Shown: positions 44,353 to 53,818, numbered from the stretch's first letter. The stretch is 64,000 nt of DNA from Bacteroidota bacterium (GCA_016866235.1 VGMW01000001.1:675731-739730); one strand, 5' to 3'. The notes: a model not told the origin generated them from the sequence alone. Numbers and translations are program-made.

Positions 44353-45824
44353 TGAAGTCATTTAATCCAGAACACTTAAGGAATCTTGAGGCCTCTACCA
44401 GAAGACACTTTTTGAAGGAAGTGGCCGGTGGTATAGGTTCTTTTGCTTTGGCTGGTTTGATGGGATGTGGCGACAATAAGCTTATGGGTAACCTATTGGG
44501 CGAAAACCCCATGGCGGTACGTCCTCCCCATTTTCCTGGTAAAGCCAAAAGTGTGATTTATCTTCATATGGCCGGTGCTCCTAGTCAGTTGGAGATGTTT
44601 GACTACAAACCCGATCTCCAAAAACTTCACAACCAGGATTGTCCACCGTCTCTACTGGAGGGAAAGAAGTTTGCATTTATCAGAGGGGTGCCTAAAATGC
44701 TTGGACCACAGGCAAGGTTTGAGCAAAAGGGTCAATCTGGTGCATGGATTTCTGAAAATTTACCGCACCTCAGTTCCATCGTCGATGAGGTTGCGTTCTT
44801 AAAAGCGGTTACAACCGATCAGTTCAATCATGCTCCTGCACAATTGTTGGTTCATACCGGAGTCCCACGGCTTGGAAGGCCCAGCATTGGTGCATGGGCA
44901 ACCTACGGTTTAGGATCTGAAAACAATGATCTTCCTGGGTTTGTAGTGTTGACTTCAGGAGGAAAAACCCCGGATGCAGGTAAAAGCGTTTGGGGAAGCG
45001 GTTTTCTTCCTTCGGTATATCAAGGTGTGCAATGCAGGTCTGAGGGTGATCCGGTGCTTTACCTGAGCGATCCCGAGGGAATCAACAGAGAACTTAAACG
45101 TTCTACCATAGACGCCATCAACAAAATCAATGGTCATCATTTTGAGGAATTTGGTGATCCTGAAACTGCTACGCGGATTGCTCAATATGAGATGGCGTTT
45201 AAAATGCAGATATCAGTCCCCGACGTGATGGACATTAATCGTGAACCGGAATACATCCATCAGTTGTACGGTACGACGCCTGGACAGGAATCGTTTGCCA
45301 ACAATTGTCTGCTGGCACGAAAGCTGGTCGAAAAGGGAGTGCGCTATGTACAACTCTTTGATTGGGGTTGGGATGCACATGGCGACTCGGCTGGAAATGC
45401 CGTGGATATTGGATTGAAAGATAAATGTCGATCCATTGATCGCGCTGCTACAGCCTTGATCTTAGACCTCAAACAAAGAGGATTATTGGATCAGACGTTG
45501 GTGGTTTGGGGAAGTGAATTCGGCCGCACGCCAATGCAGGAAAATCGTGAAGGAAAACAAATGCCATTCTATGGCAGGGATCATCACTTAGAAGCTTTTA
45601 CCATCTGGATGGCTGGCGGTGGAATCAAGGGAGGAACTACCTGGGGTGAGACCGATGAAATCGGTTACTATCCGATTCAGGGAAAAGTAGCGATTCATGA
45701 CGTACAAGCCACCATTCTTAATCAGTTGGGCCTTAACCATGAGCAACTGACCTATCAGTTTCAGGGACGACCTTTCAGACTGACAGACGTCGCTGGAAAA
45801 GTGATTAATGAAATAATTGCCTGA
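44352..45824 (+). CDS. DUF1501 exported protein
   Basis: 490 residues. The N-terminus carries a Tat-like signal (STRRHFLKEVAGGIGSFALAG) that ends near a Cys (LMGCGD), so a Tat-exported lipoprotein is possible. DUF1501 motifs are clear: VIYLHMAGAPSQLEMFDYKP, DQFNHAPAQLLVHTG, VWGSEFGRTPMQE and GRDHHLEAFTIWMAGGG. The fold is related to the alkaline phosphatase/sulfatase superfamily, with no known activity. Translationally coupled to the preceding cytochrome gene by a one-base overlap, a pairing common in Planctomycetes. Confidence 0.93.
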   Translation: MKSFNPEHLRNLEASTRRHFLKEVAGGIGSFALAGLMGCGDNKLMGNLLGENPMAVRPPHFPGKAKSVIYLHMAGAPSQLEMFDYKPDLQKLHNQDCPPSLLEGKKFAFIRGVPKMLGPQARFEQKGQSGAWISENLPHLSSIVDEVAFLKAVTTDQFNHAPAQLLVHTGVPRLGRPSIGAWATYGLGSENNDLPGFVVLTSGGKTPDAGKSVWGSGFLPSVYQGVQCRSEGDPVLYLSDPEGINRELKRSTIDAINKINGHHFEEFGDPETATRIAQYEMAFKMQISVPDVMDINREPEYIHQLYGTTPGQESFANNCLLARKLVEKGVRYVQLFDWGWDAHGDSAGNAVDIGLKDKCRSIDRAATALILDLKQRGLLDQTLVVWGSEFGRTPMQENREGKQMPFYGRDHHLEAFTIWMAGGGIKGGTTWGETDEIGYYPIQGKVAIHDVQATILNQLGLNHEQLTYQFQGRPFRLTDVAGKVINEIIA

Positions 45825-45833
45825 TCCGATACC

Positions 45834-46778
45834 ATGATCCGTTTTTTGTTTAGAGCATTTTGGATGTTGGTTGCGCTATTGTCGGTGCTGATTTTCATTG
45901 GTTGGGAAAAAGACATTTCAAAGGAAGAGGCTCGCACACTTTTCACCAACAAGGACTCCCGCTTCATGGAAGTGATGGGTGTTCAGGTTCATTACCGTGA
46001 CGAGGGTAATCCTGCCGATTCCGTGCCATTGGTGCTTATTCATGGCACCTCTTCCTCCCTTCACACCTGGGACAGCCTAACCGTACTTTTGAAATCTGAA
46101 AAGCGAATCATAAGATTTGATTTGCCAGCCTTTGGTCTTACGGGTATTAATCCTGAAAACCGATATGGGATTGATTATTACGCGACCTTCACTAAAAATT
46201 TTCTTGATGCGTTGGGTGTTCGCCAATGTTTGATTTCAGGTAATTCACTTGGCGGCGGAATTGCATGGAATTTTGCGGTAAAGTATCCGGAGTTTACCCG
46301 TGGATTGATTCTTTTTGATGCAACCGGATATCCAAGGAAAGGGGAGAGCGGTGCTTTAGGATTCAAAGTTGCCTCATTACCGGTGGTGAATCGTTTGTTG
46401 CTGGTGGTAACTCCGAGGTCGCTCGTCAAAAAGAGTTTACAGCAGTCCTATGGCAATCCTGAATTGGTTACGGAGCAATTGGTAGACCGTTACCATAAAT
46501 TGATTTTAATGGAAGGCAACCGTAAGGCGGCCCTGAGTTTGTTTTCCAATCCTTCCAGGTTGGACACCTCACTGATCCGAACCATTAAGGCACCGACATT
46601 GATTGTGTGGGGTATGGAAGATAGGTTGATACGGTACGAAAATGCTGAAAAGTTCAGGCGTGATATTGCGGGAAGTGAATCGTTGATTTTAGAAGGCGTA
46701 GGCCATGTACCCATGGAGGAGCATCCGGTTTGGGTTGCTTCCATAATGCGTGACTTTATTTTTCAAAAAAAGCAGTAA
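45834..46778 (+). CDS. Membrane-anchored alpha/beta hydrolase
   Basis: 314 residues. An N-terminal hydrophobic segment (about 3-21) anchors the protein. The hydrolase fold follows: oxyanion region LVLIHGTSSSLHTW, nucleophile elbow GNSLGGG (Ser near 139), acid in WGMEDRLIRYE and His in GVGHVPMEEHP. The substrate is unknown. Nine bases after the DUF1501 stop, so probably the last gene of that operon. Confidence 0.9.
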   Translation: MIRFLFRAFWMLVALLSVLIFIGWEKDISKEEARTLFTNKDSRFMEVMGVQVHYRDEGNPADSVPLVLIHGTSSSLHTWDSLTVLLKSEKRIIRFDLPAFGLTGINPENRYGIDYYATFTKNFLDALGVRQCLISGNSLGGGIAWNFAVKYPEFTRGLILFDATGYPRKGESGALGFKVASLPVVNRLLLVVTPRSLVKKSLQQSYGNPELVTEQLVDRYHKLILMEGNRKAALSLFSNPSRLDTSLIRTIKAPTLIVWGMEDRLIRYENAEKFRRDIAGSESLILEGVGHVPMEEHPVWVASIMRDFIFQKKQ

Positions 46779-46781
46779 AAG

Positions 46782-46805
46782 AAAAACCCCGCCTGAGCGG
46801 GGTTA
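46782..46805 (-). terminator. Terminator shared by convergent genes
   Basis: Stem AACCCCGC (46785-46792) with GCGGGGTT (46797-46804) and a four-base loop. On the minus strand the hairpin runs into TTTTTC, so it serves the MFS gene; on the plus strand only ATTT follows, so termination after the hydrolase gene may be weaker. Confidence 0.8.
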
Positions 46806-46828
46806 TTTCCGGGGTTAGGTTAAGGTGT

Positions 46829-48040
46829 TTAAGCTGCTTTAGCGGTCTTTTTTGACCAGAACCAAAGTATCGTAAACAATACAATTAGAATTACAGGGAA
46901 TGTGGTCATGGTGCCCATGGTTGCCTGTCCGGCGGCCAACTCCAGCTCATCACCTGAAAGTCCGGACACCTGAGCAGCATACCTGTCACTTTCAATCCAT
47001 CCACCGATAATGGGTTGCCAGATGGATGTGGAGAACATACCGAATGCGCCTACCACCGACATACCGATTGCACCGCTTAATGGGATTTTTTCAGCGACAA
47101 ATCCAAGCATGTTCGGCCAGAAATAACATACACCCATGGCAAAGAAAATGGCAGCAACGTAGGCCATTGTTCCTGTGGAGACACTGAACAGATAAATGCC
47201 GAGTGCTGTGAAAACGGCTGAGCCCAACAGTACACCCGTCTGATCGAATTTATGAACGAACTCACCACCAAAGTAGCGACCAACAGCCATGAGGCCGGTA
47301 ACCAATGCGAGGATCACCATAGGTTCAGCACCGCTCTTGGACAAAAGCAGGCTGGTCCATTGTTGCGGTCCAAACTCAGAAATGGCGGTAAGCGTCATAC
47401 AGGCACAGATGAAAATGAACAGGGGAGTCGCCATTGCCTTGAAGTTGCTTGAAAGTGAAGCCACTTCGGTGTTTTTAGGCTCTGGAAATGTTTGACCCCA
47501 GAACAGGTAAGCATAGATGACGGTAGGAATGGTAATAATCCAAATTTGTGCTTCCCAACCCAAATTCAATTTAGTCATGGTTAGCGATACGAGGCTTCCC
47601 AATACAATTCCACCTGGGAACCACATGTGAAATCTGTTTAATAAAGTATTCATGACTTTACCGCTATAGGCATCTGCAATCATCGGATTACATGCTGCTT
47701 CAGTGCAGCCGTTACCCAATCCAATGAGTAAAGTTGAAATCAAAAGCCCTGTATAACCACCTGAATATATGGTCAGCAGGATTCCGGCCGTATGGGCCAC
47801 AAAAGCGAACTGCATGATCACTTTTGGTCCGATGGTCCGATAGAAAATTCCACCCAGGACCATAGAGATAGGAAAACCAACAAACCACATGGAGTTGATA
47901 AAGCCCAGCTGCTCTGGCGACAGGCTGAATGATTCGCCGAGCTGAGGCAAAATCCCTGCCCGGATGCTGAAGGAGAAGGCTGTTGTGATCAGTGCGAAGC
48001 AACTGGCATAAAACAGTCTTTTCGAGTTTTGATCGTTCAT
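46829..48040 (-). CDS. MFS transporter
   Basis: 403 residues with about 12 membrane helices. The motif NSMWFVGFPISMVLGGIFYRTIGPK resembles the MFS loop 2-3 region, and GNGCTEAACNPMIADAYSG is reminiscent of the FucP-like sugar-proton branch. Substrate not determinable; divergence from an FGGY sugar kinase (185 bases between starts) suggests a sugar. The minus strand has a perfect -7 element, TACGTTTG, at 48096-48089, with no clear -33 partner. Confidence 0.9.
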   Translation of the reverse strand: MNDQNSKRLFYASCFALITTAFSFSIRAGILPQLGESFSLSPEQLGFINSMWFVGFPISMVLGGIFYRTIGPKVIMQFAFVAHTAGILLTIYSGGYTGLLISTLLIGLGNGCTEAACNPMIADAYSGKVMNTLLNRFHMWFPGGIVLGSLVSLTMTKLNLGWEAQIWIITIPTVIYAYLFWGQTFPEPKNTEVASLSSNFKAMATPLFIFICACMTLTAISEFGPQQWTSLLLSKSGAEPMVILALVTGLMAVGRYFGGEFVHKFDQTGVLLGSAVFTALGIYLFSVSTGTMAYVAAIFFAMGVCYFWPNMLGFVAEKIPLSGAIGMSVVGAFGMFSTSIWQPIIGGWIESDRYAAQVSGLSGDELELAAGQATMGTMTTFPVILIVLFTILWFWSKKTAKAA

Positions 48041-48170
48041 TGAATTGGGGTTAGGTTAAGGTTTTTGAACTTTATCTTCTGCCAGATCCAAACGTATCGT
48101 GGTAGGGAAGATTTAGGTTCATTATTTTCAAAGAAATCTCGCCTTTTTTCCAGTAAGTAACAAGTGGTTT

Positions 48171-48201
48171 TTTGCTAAAGACAACCCTCTTTTTAACTTT
48201 C
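48171..48201 (+). promoter_or_regulatory. Candidate promoter of the FGGY kinase gene
   Basis: TTTG (48171-48174) and TAACTTTC (48194-48201, one mismatch to TAnnTTTG) are 19 bases apart. The ATG is 24 bases downstream. Confidence 0.5.
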
Positions 48202-48225
48202 CCTTTCATCTTAAAATTTTAAGCC

Positions 48226-49704
48226 ATGCTCCTGGGTCTTGATATTGGAAGTTCATCGGTTAAAGCTGCGCTGGTTGATGATCAGACGGGCAAATGTGTG
48301 GCTCAGGCTACCTATCCTGATGCGGAAATGCCGATTCAGGCTCTGCAGAAAGGCTGGGCTGAACAATCACCTGAAATGTGGTGGGAAAACACGGTCAATG
48401 CACTTAGGATTTTGAAGGGTAACCATCCCCAAGGATTTGCTTCCATTAAATCCATCGGTATTGGTTATCAGATGCATGGTTTGGTAACCATTGATAAAAA
48501 TGGTAACACAGTGAGGCCTTCCATTATTTGGTGCGACAGCCGAGCCGTCGCAATAGGTGAGAAGGCATTTAAGGATTTAGGGCAGGATTGGTGTTTGAAA
48601 AACTTACTCAATTCACCAGGAAACTTTACTGCTTCGAAGTTGAGGTGGGTCAGGGAAAATGAGCCTGAGCTTTTTGGAAAAATTAACAAGTTCATGCTGC
48701 CCGGCGATTACATCGCATACCGACTTACGGGTGAGATTTCCACCACTGAAACTGGAATGTCGGAAGGAATTTTTTGGGACTTTGAGGCTGGAACGATTTC
48801 AGAAAAACTACTGGATCACTACCAAATCGATAAAAGCCTTTTGCCTGCACTAGGGGATTCGTTTTCAATACAAGGTCAGGTTGTCAATCATGCAGCTGAT
48901 GCCACCGGTCTTAAGGTGGGAATACCAGTTTCTTATCGTGCCGGTGATCAGCCCAACAATGCTTTTTCGCTCAATGTGTTGCATCCCGGTGAAACAGCCG
49001 CCACTGCAGGGACCTCCGGCGTCATCTATGCAGTGTCGGAAAACAATCGATTTGATCCTCAATCCAGGGTAAATACTTTTCTGCATGTGAACCATACGGC
49101 CAACCTTCAACGCAATGGAATTCTTTTGTGCATCAATGGTACCGGTATTTTGAACAGTTGGCTGCGAAAAAATTTCGATCCGGATGGAAAACTTGGATAT
49201 GACGATATGAACCAGATTGCAGCGCAGGCACCGGTTGGTGCACTGGGATTATCGTTTTATCCTTTTGGAAATGGCGCTGAACGCGTTCTTGGAAACAAAA
49301 ACCCTGGCGCCATGTTACGTGGTTTGGATTTAAACCGCCATGATCGCTCGCATCTTTTCAGGGCTGCGCAGGAAGGAATCGTCTTTGCGATGGCTTATGG
49401 ATTTGAGGTACTAAAATCCATGGGCGTGAATACTCAGGTGGTTAGGGCTGGAAGAGCAAACATGTTCTTAAGTCCGCTTTTCCGTCAGTCCTTCGTGAAT
49501 ACACTTCAGGTGCCTCTTGAACTTTACGACACCAATGGCGCTGTAGGTGCAGCCATCGGATCAGGAGTGGGGGCAGGGATTTATGAAAGTTTTCCCGAGG
49601 CATTCCGAGGTTTGAACTTATTGCAAACTGAAGAGCCCAGTCCAAAACATATTCCTGAATTCCGCGAAGCATTTTCGCGATGGCAAGCTGGTATGATTTT
49701 CTAA
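48226..49704 (+). CDS. FGGY-family carbohydrate kinase, xylulokinase-like
   Basis: 492 residues. The ATPase-fold start LLGLDIGSSSVKAALVDD, GIGYQMHGLVTIDKNG, WCDSRA and the C-terminal GRANMFLSPLFRQSF region fit the FGGY family, nearest to xylulokinase (XylB). It should phosphorylate a ketose or related sugar in the cytoplasm. No xylose isomerase lies nearby, so the substrate is uncertain. Divergent from an MFS transporter with which it may form an uptake-and-phosphorylation unit. Confidence 0.9.
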   Translation: MLLGLDIGSSSVKAALVDDQTGKCVAQATYPDAEMPIQALQKGWAEQSPEMWWENTVNALRILKGNHPQGFASIKSIGIGYQMHGLVTIDKNGNTVRPSIIWCDSRAVAIGEKAFKDLGQDWCLKNLLNSPGNFTASKLRWVRENEPELFGKINKFMLPGDYIAYRLTGEISTTETGMSEGIFWDFEAGTISEKLLDHYQIDKSLLPALGDSFSIQGQVVNHAADATGLKVGIPVSYRAGDQPNNAFSLNVLHPGETAATAGTSGVIYAVSENNRFDPQSRVNTFLHVNHTANLQRNGILLCINGTGILNSWLRKNFDPDGKLGYDDMNQIAAQAPVGALGLSFYPFGNGAERVLGNKNPGAMLRGLDLNRHDRSHLFRAAQEGIVFAMAYGFEVLKSMGVNTQVVRAGRANMFLSPLFRQSFVNTLQVPLELYDTNGAVGAAIGSGVGAGIYESFPEAFRGLNLLQTEEPSPKHIPEFREAFSRWQAGMIF

Positions 49705-49728
49705 CGATAGGTTCGAATTAAAAAATAC

Positions 49729-52155
49729 TCATTTGATTCCCCAGCGGTCGGCGAGAACCTTGATAAAGTAGCCACCTACAACCGATCGTGCCTGGAATCC
49801 GATATGCTTTCCATTGGTGGTTTCATGCCAGTCAGAAAGCGGCACACGATCGGTGGTTTCTGTTGCGTATTTATAAACTGGCGCAACGATCTTATCGAAG
49901 TCGAGCATATTACTAGACAAGGTTGCCGTCCACATGATCCAATCTGATTTGGTGTAGGTCCGTCTGCTGTCGAGCGGAAGTCCATAAGGGTTTTGCTTGG
50001 TCAGGTAATAAGCCACTTCTTTTTGATAGACTTCTTGCGGGAAAATGCCCAGTCCTAAAAGTTTATCCCAAACAAGATTGTACTTCTGACTCCATGTGTC
50101 TTTTTTGTCGAATGTAAGTGCGTAATGGTCACCTGCGTTCGCTAGGTTCATCCAGTCGACGGCCATTTTTTTGGCCATTGTTGAATATTTTTCACTGGTC
50201 GCTTGATCTCCAAGGCTTTTAGCCATCCAGCCGTAGGCACCCAGGGCAACAATTGCTTTGATTGAGAGGTTGGCATTGCGTGCCAGGTGTCCTGCGAAAT
50301 CGTCGGTACATAATTGATTGGCCGGGTCGAATCCATTTTTTTCAAGATACCTCGCCCAAAGGGTTAAAGCGGTCCAATGTTTTTTCGCGTAATCTGGTTT
50401 ACCGTAGGCTTTCGTAAGTGCAGCGGACAGGATTATCATATTCCCACATTCCTCCACAGGCATATCTTCTGGATAGGTCTGACCGTTGGCCTGCGGATAG
50501 GTTCCTAAGTCGTGGGCCGCAAACGGCTTGATCCATTTGCCGCTCTCAGAATAATGAAAAATCCCATTGAGCATTCCCTCCAGCAGAGACGGATTGTAAA
50601 TAAGAAAAAGGGGCGCAGAGGGGTATGTAACATCTACGGTATTAATCGAACCATTGGAGAAATTTTCTTTCGACAAGAAAAGGATTTCACCGGTAGGTGA
50701 TTTGACAAGTTTGTGGGCCGCTATGGCCTGCCGGTAAGCGATTACACAGAGCTTTGCATAATATTTGCCTCCAGACTTCAGGGCATCCTGGAAAATGCGC
50801 GTATCCGTTTCTTTGCAACGTTGATAAATGGTGGGGAAGAACTGCAGGGACTCAGCGATTACTTTATCTATGGTTTTACCTGAAGATTTCCACCAGGCTT
50901 TTAAATTTTTTCCAAAGTATTGCACCGCCTCCAGGTCATCATAGGCAAAAGCAAAAACTTCCTCTGTAGGCTGTGCTTTGATGATGAACGAAGCCCTTGT
51001 GTTAAGCATTAGATTTTTACCACTCAGGAAATTTTTTCCGGTTGGTGAAAAATAACCCTGAGCAGCTGGTGAAACATCCTGTTTCCAGGGGATTTTATCG
51101 GAGGAAACCGAGACGTAGGCATAACCCCAGTCGATTCGAACATCGTCTCCCTTTTGCTTTAAAATGTTTTGTTGCATGGTGCCGGCCTTTAAGGTTGTAC
51201 GGTCAGTCCCTTCTAGAACACTGGCCTGCACAATCTGATCGGGATCATCTACCGATAGGTTTGATGAAACGCCCAGGAGAACTGCTGCATTGTGATCACG
51301 TTGGTCCAGGGAGCGGAATTTCAATTTCAAATATGAAACGGGCTTGCTGACCATTTCAGCACTTTCAATTAGAAGCGGCGAAATAAAAATGGCCTCCACT
51401 TCAACCGGACCGCAAAGGAGGGTGTATTTGGTTTGAGTGGCCGTCAGTTCAACATTTTTTTGAGCGGCCGGCTGAATGGTTTGATCAGGTTGCCGGTCTA
51501 CAATCCCTGCATCAATAAAACCGTAACCCCCTGTGTTGGTGCAATGGATGGCGAGTAAATTTTTTCCTTTAACTAATTTTTGCTGAATGGCTTGAGAGAT
51601 TTCAATATCCTCATACCCACCGCGGTAGCACGGAGCACAACCAAAGATTCGTTCACCGTTTAGAAAAACCTCTACGTCATCATCATGTCTAATGGATAAG
51701 TAGGGTCTGTTCAAAAGGCTGCCATCAAAATCAAAAGATCGCCTAACCCAAACCTCCTTTGATTTCCAGGTGAGTTCTGAGGTTTGTGGTAGGGTAGATT
51801 TTGTCCAACCGGTATCATTAAAATCAGGGTTCATCCATTGTTCGCCAGGGTTTTCATAGGTGATGTTGGCGGGAACCGGAACTGATTTACCCGTCGGTAC
51901 AATGGTTACCATTTCTGGTGCCGGTTGACCTAGAAAACTATACACCGATCCATCTACCCTGATCATTCCAATGATAGGCTGATTTTTCCCTGTCCAATGC
52001 GTGGTAGGCCGGTCGGTTATCCGATCTGAAAAAGACCAAATGCTAAAGTATGGGTCGTGGGTAATCAACGGATAAGCAGGTGCCCGATCTGAGGTTTGTG
52101 CATCGGCTTTCATAAAGGAGGCAAAAACCATTGCCAGCAAAAAGAATTTTTTCAT
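49729..52155 (-). CDS. Glutaminase-family protein (DUF4964/DUF5127/DUF4965/DUF1793) with jelly-roll insert
   Basis: 808 residues from ATG at 52155 (MKKFFLLAMVFASFMKADAQ signal peptide); an in-frame upstream start at 52248 would put 31 residues before the signal and is rejected. Order: DUF4964 (about 24-75, PLITHDPYFSIWSFSD), a galactose-binding-like jelly roll (about 100-215, WMNPDFNDTGWTK, FLNGERIF), DUF5127, DUF4965 (AVTYPSAPLFLIYNPSLLEGMLN region) and DUF1793. The C-terminal (alpha/alpha)6 architecture resembles glycosidases, and the family is annotated as fungal-type glutaminase. Exported; a role in glycan breakdown is as likely as glutamine hydrolysis. Confidence 0.9.
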   Translation of the reverse strand: MKKFFLLAMVFASFMKADAQTSDRAPAYPLITHDPYFSIWSFSDRITDRPTTHWTGKNQPIIGMIRVDGSVYSFLGQPAPEMVTIVPTGKSVPVPANITYENPGEQWMNPDFNDTGWTKSTLPQTSELTWKSKEVWVRRSFDFDGSLLNRPYLSIRHDDDVEVFLNGERIFGCAPCYRGGYEDIEISQAIQQKLVKGKNLLAIHCTNTGGYGFIDAGIVDRQPDQTIQPAAQKNVELTATQTKYTLLCGPVEVEAIFISPLLIESAEMVSKPVSYLKLKFRSLDQRDHNAAVLLGVSSNLSVDDPDQIVQASVLEGTDRTTLKAGTMQQNILKQKGDDVRIDWGYAYVSVSSDKIPWKQDVSPAAQGYFSPTGKNFLSGKNLMLNTRASFIIKAQPTEEVFAFAYDDLEAVQYFGKNLKAWWKSSGKTIDKVIAESLQFFPTIYQRCKETDTRIFQDALKSGGKYYAKLCVIAYRQAIAAHKLVKSPTGEILFLSKENFSNGSINTVDVTYPSAPLFLIYNPSLLEGMLNGIFHYSESGKWIKPFAAHDLGTYPQANGQTYPEDMPVEECGNMIILSAALTKAYGKPDYAKKHWTALTLWARYLEKNGFDPANQLCTDDFAGHLARNANLSIKAIVALGAYGWMAKSLGDQATSEKYSTMAKKMAVDWMNLANAGDHYALTFDKKDTWSQKYNLVWDKLLGLGIFPQEVYQKEVAYYLTKQNPYGLPLDSRRTYTKSDWIMWTATLSSNMLDFDKIVAPVYKYATETTDRVPLSDWHETTNGKHIGFQARSVVGGYFIKVLADRWGIK

Positions 52156-52216
52156 GTGGTCGGAGAATTCATAAAAATATCCAAAGTCCAGTAATATTGT
52201 ACCTCCTCTGCAACCC

Positions 52217-52411
52217 ATGGCAACGTCAAAGAAGATCTTTATCGTCATCGTTGTACTCTTCCTGATTGGTCTTTTTTGGGCCAGTTATGACATTGCCTCG
52301 AGAACAACTTTTCCCGGTTCAAAGGGGCAACTTAAAGAACGGATAAAGGAACAGTATCTAAAGCCCGACAGTACATCTGTTCTTACATCGGACACCCTCC
52401 GTAAACCCTGA
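52217..52411 (+). CDS. Small single-helix membrane protein before the SSS symporter
   Basis: 64 residues: a basic start, one membrane helix (about 8-23, IVIVVLFLIGLFWASYD) and a charged tail (GQLKERIKEQYLKPDS). I recognise the SRTTFPGSKGQLKER pattern from small proteins that sit before sodium:solute symporter genes in Bacteroidota, but no function is known. The TGA stop is followed after one codon by the TTG start of the symporter, in the same frame. I infer an accessory subunit of the transporter. Confidence 0.75.
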   Translation: MATSKKIFIVIVVLFLIGLFWASYDIASRTTFPGSKGQLKERIKEQYLKPDSTSVLTSDTLRKP

Positions 52412-52414
52412 ACC

Positions 52415-53818
52415 TTGCTCATCTTCGCCGTTGTATTGTACCTGCTGCTGACCATTTTGGTTGGATTTATTGCTTCAAGAAAGGTCCACAACTCAGGTGA
52501 TTTCATGTTGGCGGGGAGAAGCCTTCCATTGGCCCTAAGCACCGCGGCGCTCTTTGCCACATGGTTCGGTTCGGAAACTGTTTTCGGTGCATCCAGTCAG
52601 TTTTTGGATGGAGGACTCTATGCGGTAATTGAAGATCCTTTTGGTGCTGCTTTGTGCCTTTTATTATTCGGACTCTTTTTTACCCGCAAGCTTTATCGGA
52701 TGAACCTCATTACGCTAGGAGATTTTTTCAAAGTACGGTATGGAAAACGAACAGAAATTATTGCCGCCATTTTTCTTTTTCCACCCTACATCGGATACAT
52801 CGCTGCTCAATTGGTCGCCATGGGACTGGTCATGCACGTGGTCACGGGCATGGAAACAGTAAATGGGATAATGATTTCAGCATTGATTGTCACCTTGTAT
52901 ACTTATACCGGAGGAATGTGGGCGATTTCCATTACAGACTTTATTCAAGGAATCCTCATTATCGTAGGCTTGTTGGTATTGGCCTGGGTTCTGGGTGAGA
53001 AATCTGGTGGATTGTTGAACATGGTGGGACAAATGCCGGCAGGTGATTTTAAATTTCTGCCTTCCATGGACTTTTATGAAATCGCGGCATGGATTGGCGC
53101 CTGGTCTGTTTTAGGAATCGGATCAATTCCTTCGCAGGATGTTTTCCAACGTGTAATGTCCAGCGGATCGGAACGGACCGCTGTGCTTTCCTGTTTTTAT
53201 GCTGCAGGACTTTACCTGACTGTGGCAATGATCCCGTTGTTTATTTCACTCTGTACCAAGCACCTATACCCTGATCACCTGAACGGCGATTTACAGTTGG
53301 TGCTTCCCAGAATGGTGTTGGAACATACTGCGGTCTGGGTACAAGTTTTATTTTTTGGTTCATTATTGTCAGCAATTATGAGTACCACCAGCTCGGCCAT
53401 TCTCGCACCGGCTGCTATTCTTTCTGAAAATATTGTTCGTCCGCTTTCAGGTTCTGCTTTTTCAGATAAAGCATTGCTTAACATAACGCGAATTGCTATT
53501 CTTTTTGTGAGCGTTGCAGCCACGGTGATGGCTACCATGCGGAAAAATATCTATGAGCTGGTAGGTGAGTCCTCCATCGTAAGCATGGTGTCTCTGTTTG
53601 CTCCGCTTGCAGTCGGGCTTTACTGGAAAAGAGCCACTCCACTTGGTGCGGTAGCAGCCATGTTCACTGGAACATTATCATGGTTTTTGTTCATCAACCT
53701 GCAGACGCAGGTGCCGGATTTCCTTTTGGCAACCGGAGTGAGTTTATTGACAATCTTCCTATTCGGACTGTTGCCAATCAATAAGAATCAGTACTTGGGT
53801 AGACTAGGATCGATTTGA
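52415..53818 (+). CDS. Sodium:solute symporter (SSS family)
   Basis: 467 residues with about 12-13 membrane helices. The start LLLTILVGFIASRKVHNSGDFMLAGRSLP and the motif TWFGSETVFGASS are typical for the SSS family. It uses a sodium gradient to import a small solute. The start is TTG at 52415, just after the TGA of the small membrane gene; there is no nearby ATG that keeps the conserved N-terminus. Its last 31 bases overlap the convergent rhodanese gene. Substrate unknown. Confidence 0.92.
   Translation: MLIFAVVLYLLLTILVGFIASRKVHNSGDFMLAGRSLPLALSTAALFATWFGSETVFGASSQFLDGGLYAVIEDPFGAALCLLLFGLFFTRKLYRMNLITLGDFFKVRYGKRTEIIAAIFLFPPYIGYIAAQLVAMGLVMHVVTGMETVNGIMISALIVTLYTYTGGMWAISITDFIQGILIIVGLLVLAWVLGEKSGGLLNMVGQMPAGDFKFLPSMDFYEIAAWIGAWSVLGIGSIPSQDVFQRVMSSGSERTAVLSCFYAAGLYLTVAMIPLFISLCTKHLYPDHLNGDLQLVLPRMVLEHTAVWVQVLFFGSLLSAIMSTTSSAILAPAAILSENIVRPLSGSAFSDKALLNITRIAILFVSVAATVMATMRKNIYELVGESSIVSMVSLFAPLAVGLYWKRATPLGAVAAMFTGTLSWFLFINLQTQVPDFLLATGVSLLTIFLFGLLPINKNQYLGRLGSI

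Noticed and set aside
48089-48100. CAAACGTATCG before the MFS gene as another LacI-type operator
   Set aside because: Only the left half fits and the region is better explained as a -7 element (TACGTTTG) on the minus strand. There is no LacI gene nearby.
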